IMG/VR virus record: IMGVR_UViG_3300047455_000371
Location: 1 to 30,334 of that record
Strand: one strand, 5' to 3'
Source of the DNA: a virus
Length of the DNA stretch: 30,334 nucleotides
The translations under genes were made by a program, and so were the position numbers. The notes beneath the pieces are model-generated. The model made no database searches. It saw nothing but the letters and a program-made list of their open reading frames with translations, and was not told the DNA's origin. The stretch's first letter is position 1. Every line of letters starts with the position of its first letter. Shown piece by piece: positions 1 to 7,456 of the stretch.

Positions 1-1
1 T

Positions 2-1288
2 GGAAGTTGTGTACCTGTTGTATTTGGTTGTATGGACCCAGATTCATTTAACTATAATCCAGATGCTAATACAGACAATGGAACTTGTGAACCAGTAGTA
101 TTCGGTTGTACTGATCCTGATTCATTTAACTACAATCCAGATGCCAACACAGATAATGGAACTTGTGTTCCCGTAATTCTAGGATGTACAGATAATACAT
201 CATTCAACTATAATCCAGAAGCTAATACAAATGATGGTTCCTGTATTCCTATATTAGCAGGCTGTACAAACCCAGACTCATTTAACTATAATGAATTAGC
301 AAATACTGATGATGGAAGTTGTATAGATGTAATTTATGGTTGTACAGATAACACCTCTTTAAATTATAACCCAGAAGCAAATACAGACGATGGTACCTGT
401 GTTCCAATTTTATATGGCTGTATGGATCCAGATTCATTTAATTACAATGCATTAGCAACTGTAGATGATGGAAGTTGTATTCCTGTAGTAGAAGGATGTA
501 CAGATAATACTTCATTAAATTACAATCCAGATGCTAATACCGATGATGGTAGTTGTATCCCTCTTTTATACGGCTGTATGGATCCTAACTCATTTAACTA
601 CAATGCACTAGCGACTGTTGACGACGGTAGCTGTATTCCAATTGTAACAGGTTGTACAGACCCTGATGCATTAAATTACAACCCAGAAGCTAATACAGAA
701 GATTATACCTGTATAGAAAAAGTATACGGCTGTATGGATCCTGATTCAGTAAATTATGATCCTGAAGCTAATGTAGATAATGGTACTTGTATTACTGCAG
801 TAGTAGGTTGTATGGATCCTGAATCTTATAACTATAACCCAGAAGCTAACGTAGCAGATCCAGATGCTTGTTTATATGATGCTGGTTGTATTACAGGACC
901 AGGTGAACCATATTGGTTAAATAATCAATGCTATGCTTGGGTAATTGACGTAGATAATTATTGCTGTGAAAATGAATGGGATCCAATTTGCCAAGAAACT
1001 TATAACTACTGTGAAAACGGATGGCCAGAAGGAATGGATATAGACGGTATGTTCTCTAGAGGACTAGATAATGTAAGTATAATTGTTTATCCAAATCCTA
1101 CAGACGGTATAATTAATATAGCAACTAACCTAGACATTACTTACTCAGTACGTGATTTATTAGGTAAAATTATAATTCAATCTTCGGATAAAAAACAATT
1201 AGATTTATCTAATGTAGAGTCAGGAGTTTATTTCTTGTCTATTAATCATGAAGGTCAAATATTTAACAAAAGAATAATTATAGAATAA
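2..1288 (+). CDS. Cys-rich repeat protein with C-terminal T9SS sorting domain (5' partial)
   Basis: The reading frame is open to the left edge, so the start lies outside the window; the ATG at 32 is internal to a repeat. The visible part has eleven 26-residue units of the form GC(T/M)DPDSFNYNPDANTDDGSC plus a short linker, then a Cys-rich segment (about 299-345 counting from the ATG at 32) with the motif YCCENEWDPIC, then a tail of about 70 residues containing VYPNPTDGIINI, DLLGKII and ESGVYFLSI and ending KRIIIE. That tail matches the type A sorting domain that directs Bacteroidetes proteins through the type IX secretion system to the cell surface. Two cysteines per unit suggest disulfides outside the cytoplasm, and the Asp/Asn-rich loops may bind calcium. 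I infer that the protein is displayed on, or released from, the infected cell. A virion role such as a tail fibre cannot be excluded. The next gene starts 2 bases after the stop. Confidence 0.8.
   Translation, partial: GSCVPVVFGCMDPDSFNYNPDANTDNGTCEPVVFGCTDPDSFNYNPDANTDNGTCVPVILGCTDNTSFNYNPEANTNDGSCIPILAGCTNPDSFNYNELANTDDGSCIDVIYGCTDNTSLNYNPEANTDDGTCVPILYGCMDPDSFNYNALATVDDGSCIPVVEGCTDNTSLNYNPDANTDDGSCIPLLYGCMDPNSFNYNALATVDDGSCIPIVTGCTDPDALNYNPEANTEDYTCIEKVYGCMDPDSVNYDPEANVDNGTCITAVVGCMDPESYNYNPEANVADPDACLYDAGCITGPGEPYWLNNQCYAWVIDVDNYCCENEWDPICQETYNYCENGWPEGMDIDGMFSRGLDNVSIIVYPNPTDGIINIATNLDITYSVRDLLGKIIIQSSDKKQLDLSNVESGVYFLSINHEGQIFNKRIIIE
26..883 (+). repeat. Eleven 78-bp in-frame tandem repeats
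   Basis: Units begin at 26, 104, 182, 260, 338, 416, 494, 572, 650, 728 and 806, each exactly 78 bases (26 codons), and the end of an earlier unit is visible at 2-25. Units 5 and 7 share GCTDNTSLNYNP and units 6 and 8 share NYNALATVDDGSC, so part of the array has a 156-base period consistent with two-unit duplication. Units 9-11 are the most diverged. The array continues beyond the left edge. Confidence 0.9.
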
Positions 1289-1289
1289 A

Positions 1290-2357
1290 ATGAAAAAATT
1301 ATTAATACTACTTTTAGTAATCCCATTTTTGGGTTTTAGTCAAGAATCTGAATCTAAATTTAAAAAAGAACTAAAGAAAACATTTAAATTTTCTACTATT
1401 TTTGCTGCGGTAAATGGGGGAACATCTTTAGCAGACAAAAATCAATTTTCAGTTAATACTGGAACTTTAATCCAAGACGTAATTGAAACCCCTTTTGATT
1501 ATTCTTTATCATTAGGTATTAGAAAAATTGCCCGTTTTCAATATGAAAATAGAGCTAATGTATTTTATAATGGTACAGAAGAATCATATTCAGATAATGC
1601 TACATTAGGTAAAATAAAAGGATTTGAATTTTTATTTGAAGCTGATTATAGAAGAATACAAGGAGAAACATATTTAGACCAGCATCACTTTTTAAGATAT
1701 GTAGCTGATAATTGGGTAGCTAAAGTAGAATATCTAGTAGGAGGTTTTATTGATATAGAGTACTTTCAAGCTTCTCAAAGATATAAACATAATATAACTA
1801 AAGAACTTTCTATTAATTTAGGGGTTGCACAAAGGCTCTCTAAACCTTATGGATACGATCCTTTACAAGAGTGGATGTTAAGTAATGGTAATTTACATTA
1901 CACCTATTTAGCTCTACAGGAAGGTTATAATGTAAACTTTAACGGAGGAGGAGATATAGAATATCTTAACCCTCAAGGAGCAGTAGTAGCAACGAGTACC
2001 GAAGTATGGGAAGAAGTAATTATTCCTCAAGTATTAGTTAATTACGTAGAGAAAAAAGAAGACCAAGCTCCATTAAGATTAGAATATTCAGCCATATTCG
2101 GTTTCGATTATTATAAATACACTAAAAACTTCTGGTTACATGCTTGGGGTAATGTAATGCCTATACATATAAAAGGTGGTGATACATTTTCTTTTCATAA
2201 TTATAATGGAGGCCAATGGACGGACTATTCTGGAGGTTTAATATTTGGTTATAAATTAACTAAGTCATTAGGATTATTTGCAGAAGGAACATACAATAAA
2301 TATTGGAATAGAAATTGGCATAATTTTTCAATGGGAGTTAATTATATAATTTTTTAA
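1290..2357 (+). CDS. Predicted outer-membrane beta-barrel protein with signal peptide
   Basis: The 355-residue product begins with a classic signal peptide, MKKLLILLLVIPFLGFSQ, ending in the 'FSQ' cleavage context common in flavobacteria. The mature part is rich in aromatic residues and alternating polar/hydrophobic stretches (for example YSLSLGIRKIARFQYENR and KSLGLFAEGTYNKYW), and the last residues, MGVNYIIF, end in Phe like an outer-membrane barrel C-terminus. I do not recognise a specific family. It starts 2 bases after the T9SS-tagged repeat protein and is probably co-transcribed with it. An export signal on a phage gene suggests it acts in the host envelope during infection, perhaps altering the surface or blocking superinfection; that role is inference. 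A host-derived barrel with an ordinary metabolic function is the alternative. Confidence 0.65.
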   Translation: MKKLLILLLVIPFLGFSQESESKFKKELKKTFKFSTIFAAVNGGTSLADKNQFSVNTGTLIQDVIETPFDYSLSLGIRKIARFQYENRANVFYNGTEESYSDNATLGKIKGFEFLFEADYRRIQGETYLDQHHFLRYVADNWVAKVEYLVGGFIDIEYFQASQRYKHNITKELSINLGVAQRLSKPYGYDPLQEWMLSNGNLHYTYLALQEGYNVNFNGGGDIEYLNPQGAVVATSTEVWEEVIIPQVLVNYVEKKEDQAPLRLEYSAIFGFDYYKYTKNFWLHAWGNVMPIHIKGGDTFSFHNYNGGQWTDYSGGLIFGYKLTKSLGLFAEGTYNKYWNRNWHNFSMGVNYIIF

Positions 2358-2359
2358 AA

Positions 2360-2644
2360 ATGGCAAAAGAATTAAGTGAAAATACCAGCTTTACCGTTAG
2401 CATCCAGACACTAATAGGTATTGCATTTGGGATAGCAACAGTAGTAGGAATGTGGTTTGCATTGCAATCTGACATACAAGAAGCAAAAGAACTTCCAATA
2501 CCCCCTCCACCCGATGTAACTAGAATGGAATATGATATGAAGGATCAGTTAATCCGTCAAACAATTATGTCTACTCAAGAAGATGTAAAGGAACTAAAAG
2601 AACGTCTTGTTAGAATGGAAGAGAAAATTGATAAACTAAGATAA
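2360..2644 (+). CDS. Small membrane-anchored coiled-coil protein
   Basis: This 94-residue protein has one hydrophobic segment at about residues 14-36 (TLIGIAFGIATVVGMWFAL), a Pro-rich link (IPPPPD, about 47-52) and a charged C-terminal helix with heptad character (EDVKELKERLVRMEEKIDKLR). The shape, one membrane anchor followed by a coiled coil, resembles inner-membrane spanins and other small phage membrane proteins, but no sequence motif proves that. It lies 2 bases after the barrel gene and 7 bases before an exported thioredoxin-like gene, upstream of the lysis-like block. Function unknown. Confidence 0.6.
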   Translation: MAKELSENTSFTVSIQTLIGIAFGIATVVGMWFALQSDIQEAKELPIPPPPDVTRMEYDMKDQLIRQTIMSTQEDVKELKERLVRMEEKIDKLR

Positions 2645-2651
2645 ATTTATT

Positions 2652-2981
2652 ATGAAAAAGTTTTTAATATTACCTATTTTATTATTATCTTCTATAACTA
2701 TGTTTAGCCAGGTAGAAGTTAAATATTTTAATGCTGCTTGGAATGCATCTAATGAAATAAAATGGGTAGATAAACTATCAGATTGTGATATTAAAAAATA
2801 TGATATAGGATCAAAACCTGAAGATGCAGGTAAATTTAAAGTTGTTGTTGTTCCAACTATATTAATATTTCAGGATGGAGAAGAAGTTGAAAGATACCAA
2901 GCAGATATTAGTTTTAAAATGGCAGCAACAAGAGAAGAACTTCAAGATTATATTGACGAACTTATAATGAGCGCTTTTTAG
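2652..2981 (+). CDS. Exported thioredoxin-fold protein lacking the CxxC site
   Basis: The 109-residue product has a signal peptide (MKKFLILPILLLSSITMFSQ) and a thioredoxin-like core: VKYFNAAWNASNEI, then a strand-helix part, then the cis-proline strand VVVPTILIFQDGEEV and a final helix. At the usual WCGPC position it reads WNASN, so both catalytic cysteines are absent and redox activity is unlikely. A second, catalytically intact thioredoxin lies at 8913. The protein would sit in the periplasm. Its role could be binding rather than catalysis; this is inference. Confidence 0.65.
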   Translation: MKKFLILPILLLSSITMFSQVEVKYFNAAWNASNEIKWVDKLSDCDIKKYDIGSKPEDAGKFKVVVVPTILIFQDGEEVERYQADISFKMAATREELQDYIDELIMSAF

Positions 2982-3028
2982 TTAATATTTATAATTGACA
3001 AACTAGTTACTAATTAAATTGTTATTTT

Positions 3029-3283
3029 ATGTTAAACAAATTAAAACAAAAGTGGATGGCCTTTAAAGACATTTTTAATGATAAAAACGATATAAATGAA
3101 AAAACTGTAGTTGGTTTTGCTTCATTTGCTATCATGACTATATTTGCTGTAGTAGATTTAGTAACAGGATACTTTGGTAAAGATTTAGTAATTAATGAAT
3201 TTATATATGATTCCTTTTTATTTATTACCTTAGGTAGCTTTGGTATTGCTGAAATTGGAAAAATATTTGGAGATAGAAAATAA
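3029..3283 (+). CDS. Small two-helix membrane protein
   Basis: The 84-residue product has a basic N-terminus (MLNKLKQKWMAFKD) and two hydrophobic segments, at about 28-48 (VGFASFAIMTIFAVVDLVTGY) and 60-80 (SFLFITLGSFGIAEIG). Its stop overlaps the next start as TAATG. It opens the block that holds a lipoprotein, a cell-wall enzyme and a holin-like protein, so a part in lysis, for example as a holin or antiholin, is plausible but unproven. I recognise no family. Confidence 0.6.
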   Translation: MLNKLKQKWMAFKDIFNDKNDINEKTVVGFASFAIMTIFAVVDLVTGYFGKDLVINEFIYDSFLFITLGSFGIAEIGKIFGDRK

Positions 3284-3471
3284 TGAAAAAAAATATAATA
3301 TCAATATTATTTTGTATAATGCTTCTAGTACCTAGTTGTGCTACTTCTAAACCAACAACTCAAAAACCACCACAACCACAAGAAGTAGTTAGTGGTGAAA
3401 ATGATCCAATAATGAAATTATTACTTTCAGGACTTATTATATTATCAGTTAATTTTCTATTCACAAAATAA
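3283..3471 (+). CDS. Small lipoprotein, possible outer-membrane spanin
   Basis: This 62-residue protein carries a type II signal peptide with lipobox LVPSC, so the mature protein would begin at a lipidated Cys near residue 19. A short Pro/Gln-rich stretch (KPPQPQE) follows, and a hydrophobic C-terminal segment (LLLSGLIILSVNFLF). Small Pro-rich lipoproteins next to lysis genes are often outer-membrane spanins; the added C-terminal hydrophobic helix is not typical of that class. The start overlaps the upstream stop (TAATG), suggesting translational coupling. Confidence 0.6.
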   Translation: MKKNIISILFCIMLLVPSCATSKPTTQKPPQPQEVVSGENDPIMKLLLSGLIILSVNFLFTK

Positions 3472-3479
3472 AATAAATT

Positions 3480-4088
3480 ATGAGTTGTTACACTAGAGAA
3501 CAAGTAGAAGCCGCTATGGCTAGTAAAGGTTATAAATACTTTACAGGAGGAGACTATGATGTTAACATTATTGGCATCAGAAATTCAAAAACCAAAAATA
3601 GAGTTACTAATGCATTTGATGACTGTATTACTTTATCTTATAAAATAGAAGGCGAGTGGCAATTTCATTGCTTTAAATGTACTACAGATCCTGGAACACA
3701 TTGGGTAGAAAACGTAATGAATGATAAAGGAGTAGCAATTTTAAAACCAGGTCAATATAGAAGCTCTCATAAACTAAGACTCCATGCTGGAAAATATTTA
3801 GCTTTAGGCCAACAAAAACCAGTTAAAGTATATAGAGACAATAATAGAGATAGTAAATATGATCTACTAGAAGAAAATGTAGATGAAGGCATATTTGGGA
3901 TTAATATTCATAGAGCAACTGGAAGATCAGGAGGTAAATCTACTAGAGTAGATAAATGGTCAGCTGGGTGTCAAGTTATAGCTGATAACGATGACTGGTA
4001 TGAATTTTTAGATGTTTGCCAATCAGCTAGAGAAATATGGGGTAACTCATTTACATATACATTATTAGAAAGTAACGATATAAGTTAA
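3480..4088 (+). CDS. YkuD-like (L,D-transpeptidase fold) cell-wall enzyme, probable endolysin
   Basis: The 202-residue protein has no signal peptide. A conserved-looking core runs from HAGKYLALGQQ (about 102-112) through VKVYRDNNRD and GIFGINIHRATG (His144) to WSAGCQVI (Ser161, Cys164). The order His, then SxGC, is that of the YkuD/L,D-transpeptidase catalytic site (HxnSxGC). Phages of Bacteroidetes could use such a fold to cut rather than form peptide cross-links, which would make this the endolysin. Its place between a small lipoprotein and a holin-like gene supports lysis. Direct membership of the family was not tested; the final Arg of the usual SxGC(I/V)R motif is Gln-Val here. Confidence 0.55.
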   Translation: MSCYTREQVEAAMASKGYKYFTGGDYDVNIIGIRNSKTKNRVTNAFDDCITLSYKIEGEWQFHCFKCTTDPGTHWVENVMNDKGVAILKPGQYRSSHKLRLHAGKYLALGQQKPVKVYRDNNRDSKYDLLEENVDEGIFGINIHRATGRSGGKSTRVDKWSAGCQVIADNDDWYEFLDVCQSAREIWGNSFTYTLLESNDIS

Positions 4089-4091
4089 TAA

Positions 4092-4508
4092 TTGAAAACA
4101 ACACAAACCATATTAGCCTTTACAAGTATGTCCATAGGATTTATATGTTCTTATTTTATGGAAATTACAATGCAAAATGCAGAACAATATCTAGCTATCA
4201 CTACTTTAGTATTTGCTGATGGGTTTTTTGGTATAATAGCTGGAGTAAAAAGAGAAGGTTTTAAAACTTACAAAGCAATTAAAATTTTAAGGACATTAAT
4301 TTTTTGGGTTATTATGTTAACCCTAATATTAGTTATCGAAAAAAGTATCCCAGGGGCTGGGTGGTTAAGTGAAACCATGCTTATGCCTCTAGTAATATTT
4401 CAATTAATAAGTACAGTAAAAAATGCATCAATGGCAGGATTTATTAAGGGCGAAATATTAAACCAAATTTTAGATAATATAGATAAACATAAAGGCCTTA
4501 GAAAATAG
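4092..4508 (+). CDS. Holin-like membrane protein (Phage_holin_4-like)
   Basis: The frame opens with TTG at 4092, 3 bases after the upstream stop; an ATG at 4128 is an alternative that would shorten the first hydrophobic helix. The 138-residue product has three or four hydrophobic segments. The stretch FADGFFGIIAGVKREGFKTY followed by KILRTLIFWVIM resembles the Asp-x-x-x-Gly helix and Lys-rich loop of the phage holin 4 superfamily. Its place right after a probable endolysin fits a holin that times lysis through the inner membrane. The next gene has its own promoter-like element. Confidence 0.6.
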   Translation: MKTTQTILAFTSMSIGFICSYFMEITMQNAEQYLAITTLVFADGFFGIIAGVKREGFKTYKAIKILRTLIFWVIMLTLILVIEKSIPGAGWLSETMLMPLVIFQLISTVKNASMAGFIKGEILNQILDNIDKHKGLRK

Positions 4509-4509
4509 G

Positions 4510-4538
4510 TTGTCTTAGTTTTACTTCTTTACTATATT
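4510..4538 (+). promoter_or_regulatory. Putative promoter, TTG-N20-TATATT
   Basis: TTG at 4510-4512 and TATATT at 4533-4538 are separated by 20 bases, the spacing seen in the other copies of this element. The four bases before TATATT are TTAC instead of TTCG, making this the most divergent copy. It sits in a 37-base gap and would drive the gene at 4546. Only 7 bases separate TATATT from the ATG, so the transcript may be leaderless. Confidence 0.45.
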
Positions 4539-4545
4539 TATAATC

Positions 4546-5775
4546 ATGCTTAAAAACATTAAACAAGGAATGTTCCCATTCCTAATTGGATTTTCTGCCC
4601 TATCAGTTTCGGGTTCAGCTGCTTTCTATTCAGTTAGTGGCTTGAGCAAACTTTTTGCTGGAGCTAGTTTAGAAGTTATTATAATGGCTGGTTCATTAGA
4701 ATTTGCTAAATTAGTTACAGCTTCCCTTTTATATCAATATTGGGATACAATTAACAAAACATTACGTACTTATTTATCCATTGCTACTATTATATTAGTA
4801 TTAATTACTAGTATGGGTATTTATGGGTTTTTAAGTGCGGCTTACCAAGAAACATACTCTAAACTTACAGCAGTAGAAAACCAAAAAGAATTTATCCAAC
4901 AAAAAATAGATTTTTATAAAAATGATGTAGATCGATATGATACGGAAATTGAAAGAATATCTAGTAATATTAGTACTTTATCTAATGCCAAAGCCTCATC
5001 AATCCAGGTACGAGACACCTCGGTGGTTGGGGGCGTTAGATCAACCATCTCAACAACGGAACTTAGAATGGCGCAGAATCGTATTAATATTGAGGAGGAA
5101 AATCGTAAAATGGCGCAAGGAAAGAGGGAAATAGTAGCTGATTCACTTCAAAAATTTCAATTGCAAGTACTAGAACTTGATAATAATAACGAAGTTGCTG
5201 GAGAATTAGGACCACTGCAGTATTTATCGGGTTTAACCGGTATATCCATGGATAAAATTATAAACTGGTTATTACTTATTATAATATTTGTATTTGATCC
5301 CCTTGCTATATCTCTTGTAATAGCAGCTAACTTTGCTTTTGAAAAAGCTTACCCAAAAAAGAAATATAAAGAAAATTTATATGGCGAAAAAATAGAAGAT
5401 ATTGAAGTTAAAGATGCTGAAGAAATAAAAACTCAAGATGAATTTATGGCTAATCTAGATAGGATTGAAGAACAAAAACACTGGAAAGCCAGACAACAAG
5501 AAATTAAAGATTGGGAAGCAGCAGAACAAAGAATGGAAATTATAGGACAAAATGGTAATGATGGTAATCATTATAATGAATTAGACTTAAATAAAGATGG
5601 GAAAGTTGATAGTAATGAATTATTTCAAGCAAAACAAGAATTAAAACAACTTAAAAGTTCAATTATTGGGATAACTAAAAGTTCTAATAAAGTAGATAAG
5701 GCTTTAAAAAGAATAAAAGTATTGGAATCAGAAATTATAAGGTTAGAAGAAGATGATTTAACTAAAACTTATTAA
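4546..5775 (+). CDS. Polytopic membrane protein with coiled coil and EF-hand loop
   Basis: The 409-residue protein has three hydrophobic segments near the N-terminus (about 10-30, 38-62 and 76-98), a long helical, probably coiled-coil region (about 100-215), a fourth membrane segment (about 238-264) and a charged C-terminal tail. In the tail, DLNKDGKVDSNE (347-358) fits the 12-residue EF-hand loop: D, N, D, G, V, D and E fall at positions 1, 3, 5, 6, 8, 9 and 12. Bases from about 4985 to 5125 are more GC-rich than the surroundings. I do not recognise the family. A calcium-responsive membrane sensor or scaffold is a guess. The gene overlaps the next one (TAATG). Confidence 0.65.
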   Translation: MLKNIKQGMFPFLIGFSALSVSGSAAFYSVSGLSKLFAGASLEVIIMAGSLEFAKLVTASLLYQYWDTINKTLRTYLSIATIILVLITSMGIYGFLSAAYQETYSKLTAVENQKEFIQQKIDFYKNDVDRYDTEIERISSNISTLSNAKASSIQVRDTSVVGGVRSTISTTELRMAQNRINIEEENRKMAQGKREIVADSLQKFQLQVLELDNNNEVAGELGPLQYLSGLTGISMDKIINWLLLIIIFVFDPLAISLVIAANFAFEKAYPKKKYKENLYGEKIEDIEVKDAEEIKTQDEFMANLDRIEEQKHWKARQQEIKDWEAAEQRMEIIGQNGNDGNHYNELDLNKDGKVDSNELFQAKQELKQLKSSIIGITKSSNKVDKALKRIKVLESEIIRLEEDDLTKTY

Positions 5776-5975
5776 TGAAAAGTTTTTTAAAATTTCTTAT
5801 AATATGGATTAGTCAAAATTTAGCTATTCCTTTTTGGGTAGTAGGTCATATTCACTTATCAATTCATAATTTTCATGATTTAGTAGAAATTGGAGCTTCT
5901 ATAGGTATGAATATTATAGTAGCAGTTGGTTTTTTTCTTGATTATAAACAATCCAATAAAGATTTGGATACCTGA
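5775..5975 (+). CDS. Small membrane protein
   Basis: The 66-residue product has two hydrophobic segments, about 6-26 (KFLIIWISQNLAIPFWVVGH) and 40-57 (GASIGMNIIVAVGFFLDY), with a His-rich link between them (HIHLSIHNFHD). The start overlaps the stop of the preceding membrane protein, so the two are likely translated together and may interact. No family recognised. Confidence 0.55.
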   Translation: MKSFLKFLIIWISQNLAIPFWVVGHIHLSIHNFHDLVEIGASIGMNIIVAVGFFLDYKQSNKDLDT

Positions 5976-5992
5976 ATAAGGGTTCGTATATT
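5964..5992 (+). promoter_or_regulatory. Putative promoter, TTG-N16-TTCG-TATATT
   Basis: TTG at 5964-5966 (preceded by T, giving TTTG), then 20 bases ending in TTCG, then TATATT at 5987-5992. The 8-mer TATATTTA is close to the Bacteroidetes -7 box TAnnTTTG. It lies at the end of the upstream gene and in the gap, 24 bases before the ATG at 6017, and may also serve the deazaguanine block. Confidence 0.6.
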
Positions 5993-6016
5993 TAGGTATA
6001 GAAAAAAATAAAGGTC

Positions 6017-6133
6017 ATGAAAAAATTTATCAAAAAGTACAAATCCCAAATCGATACAGTATCAGGTTTTTTGTTTATTGCAGCAATATTTTATACATTA
6101 TATTTTGTTTTATGGGTAGTTTGTCCTTGTTAA
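6017..6133 (+). CDS. 38-residue single-span membrane peptide
   Basis: This short frame begins MKKFIKKYKSQIDTVSG and continues with one hydrophobic segment (FLFIAAIFYTLYFVLWVV) ending in CPC. It follows the promoter-like element at 5964-5992 by 24 bases. A purine-rich AAAGG lies 3 bases before the ATG, one of the few Shine-Dalgarno-like signals here. Too short for family assignment; a real small membrane protein is likely because it fills the gap between promoter and next gene. Confidence 0.5.
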   Translation: MKKFIKKYKSQIDTVSGFLFIAAIFYTLYFVLWVVCPC

Positions 6134-6152
6134 TAGTTTTAAAATAAAGTTT

Positions 6153-6662
6153 ATGTTTGATATACCTATGTCAAGAAAAGAAGTAGATAAGCAATTATCT
6201 CAATATCAAAAAATAAATTACAACCAATTTAGGTGGTGGAGAAGCTATCAACCAAAGAATAAACCACTTGATAACCGTAAACCTCTTCGTGAGCGTATAT
6301 TCAATGGTGATTTTGATTTTTCATGTTATAAAGCTCAACAATATCAAGTTGAATATCAATTAAATGATATATTAAAAGAATGTGATATGGATTATGCCAA
6401 ATACCTAGAAAAAACTCAGGTTATTAGAGCACGAAGAAAACGTCTAATGGAAGACTTTGAAAAAGATGAAGCTGAGAGATTACGTTCTTTAACAGTTGAA
6501 TTTACAAAATATTTCAAATGTAATAGAGAACAAGTTGAAAAAGAAATGTTAGAATGTAGTGGCTCCCTGATAGATCTTTATTATATTATAGAAGAAAAGT
6601 ATAAAATAGTCCATATGCCTGTTCCATTAAAGCGTAGAGGACGACCAAAAAAAGTTATATAA
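6153..6662 (+). CDS. Basic protein with C-terminal AT-hook-like motif
   Basis: The 169-residue protein is soluble, rich in Lys, Arg, Tyr and Gln, and ends KRRGRPKKVI. The core GRPKK preceded by basic residues is an AT-hook-like minor-groove binding motif. The middle has a helical, charged segment (about 90-120). It lies 1 base before the DpdA-like gene and is probably co-transcribed. A DNA-binding accessory factor for DNA modification is possible but not shown; no family recognised. Confidence 0.6.
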   Translation: MFDIPMSRKEVDKQLSQYQKINYNQFRWWRSYQPKNKPLDNRKPLRERIFNGDFDFSCYKAQQYQVEYQLNDILKECDMDYAKYLEKTQVIRARRKRLMEDFEKDEAERLRSLTVEFTKYFKCNREQVEKEMLECSGSLIDLYYIIEEKYKIVHMPVPLKRRGRPKKVI

Positions 6663-7454
6663 ATGAAAGTATCACATGAAGTACCTCGCTGTTTATTAAC
6701 AGCATCCCCTGAATTTAATGATTACGATTATGCTCTACCTCACTTGTTTGATCAAGATGAAGAATATTTACAATATTTTATGGACGCTAAAGCAGATGGT
6801 CGTTATATTATAATGGATAATTCACTTCATGAATTAGGAGAAGCATATGATCATGAAAGATTACGTTATTGGGTTAGTGTAATAGAACCAGATGAATTTA
6901 TAGTACCTGATGTTTGGATGAGATGTGCTGAAACTGCGGCACAAGCTAAATACTGGAAACAATTTAAATATCCTAAAAAAACTAAACTTACAGCTGTAAT
7001 TCAAGGTGAAAATAAAAACCAAGCATATTTGTGTGCTAACCTATTAGCTGGGTTAGGATATAACAAATTATGTGTATCATATGGTGCTACTTGGTATAAC
7101 GATTTCTTCCCACATACTAACGCAGATATGGGAAAAGCATTAGGTAGAGTACGATTTGTACAAGGTCTATTTAAATTAAACCAATTAAAAGATATTAAAT
7201 TCCATTTACTAGGTTGTTCAATACCACAAGAATTTGGTTGGTATGATAATAATCCAAGAATAGAATCAATTGATACTTCTAACCCAGTAATGGCTGCTTT
7301 AGAAAGTACATGGTATAATGATAATGGTTTAAATACAAAACCAAAAGCAAATATGAATGATTATTTTGATATAGATTTTTCAAAAATTGATTATTTAAAT
7401 GTTGTTCATAATACAACTAAATTTAGAAGAATTAATAATTTAAAAATTAAATAG
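6663..7454 (+). CDS. dpdA: DpdA-like DNA 7-deazaguanine transglycosylase
   Basis: The 263-residue protein resembles a compact tRNA-guanine transglycosylase (TGT) barrel. Visible TGT-like elements are IIMDNSLHELGE (Asp52), FIVPDVWMR (Asp83), the AVIQGEN loop (about 111-117, compare VQGG of TGT) and HLLGCSIPQEF followed by ESIDTSNP (Asp204), matching the position of the TGT nucleophilic Asp. The C-terminal zinc site of tRNA TGTs is not seen, as expected for phage DpdA enzymes that act on DNA. Known DpdA proteins swap guanine in DNA for a 7-deazaguanine base. QueC, QueD, QueE and FolE within 5 kb supply that base, which strongly supports the call. The remaining alternative is a tRNA-acting TGT. 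Confidence 0.72.
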   Translation: MKVSHEVPRCLLTASPEFNDYDYALPHLFDQDEEYLQYFMDAKADGRYIIMDNSLHELGEAYDHERLRYWVSVIEPDEFIVPDVWMRCAETAAQAKYWKQFKYPKKTKLTAVIQGENKNQAYLCANLLAGLGYNKLCVSYGATWYNDFFPHTNADMGKALGRVRFVQGLFKLNQLKDIKFHLLGCSIPQEFGWYDNNPRIESIDTSNPVMAALESTWYNDNGLNTKPKANMNDYFDIDFSKIDYLNVVHNTTKFRRINNLKIK

Positions 7455-7456
7455 TT

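Noticed and set aside
2984-2995. AATATTTATAAT as a late promoter before 3029
   Set aside because: No TTG or GTG at 19-20 bases upstream and only one instance; it may be simple AT-rich sequence.
4937-5134. 65-residue + strand frame inside the EF-hand membrane gene
   Set aside because: It is an out-of-frame shadow of a longer gene with continuous coding sense.
6273-6301. Further promoter copy around GCGTATATT in the AT-hook gene
   Set aside because: The nearest TTG is 25 bases from the box instead of 19-20, TTCG is not matched (AGCG), and the site lies deep inside a gene.
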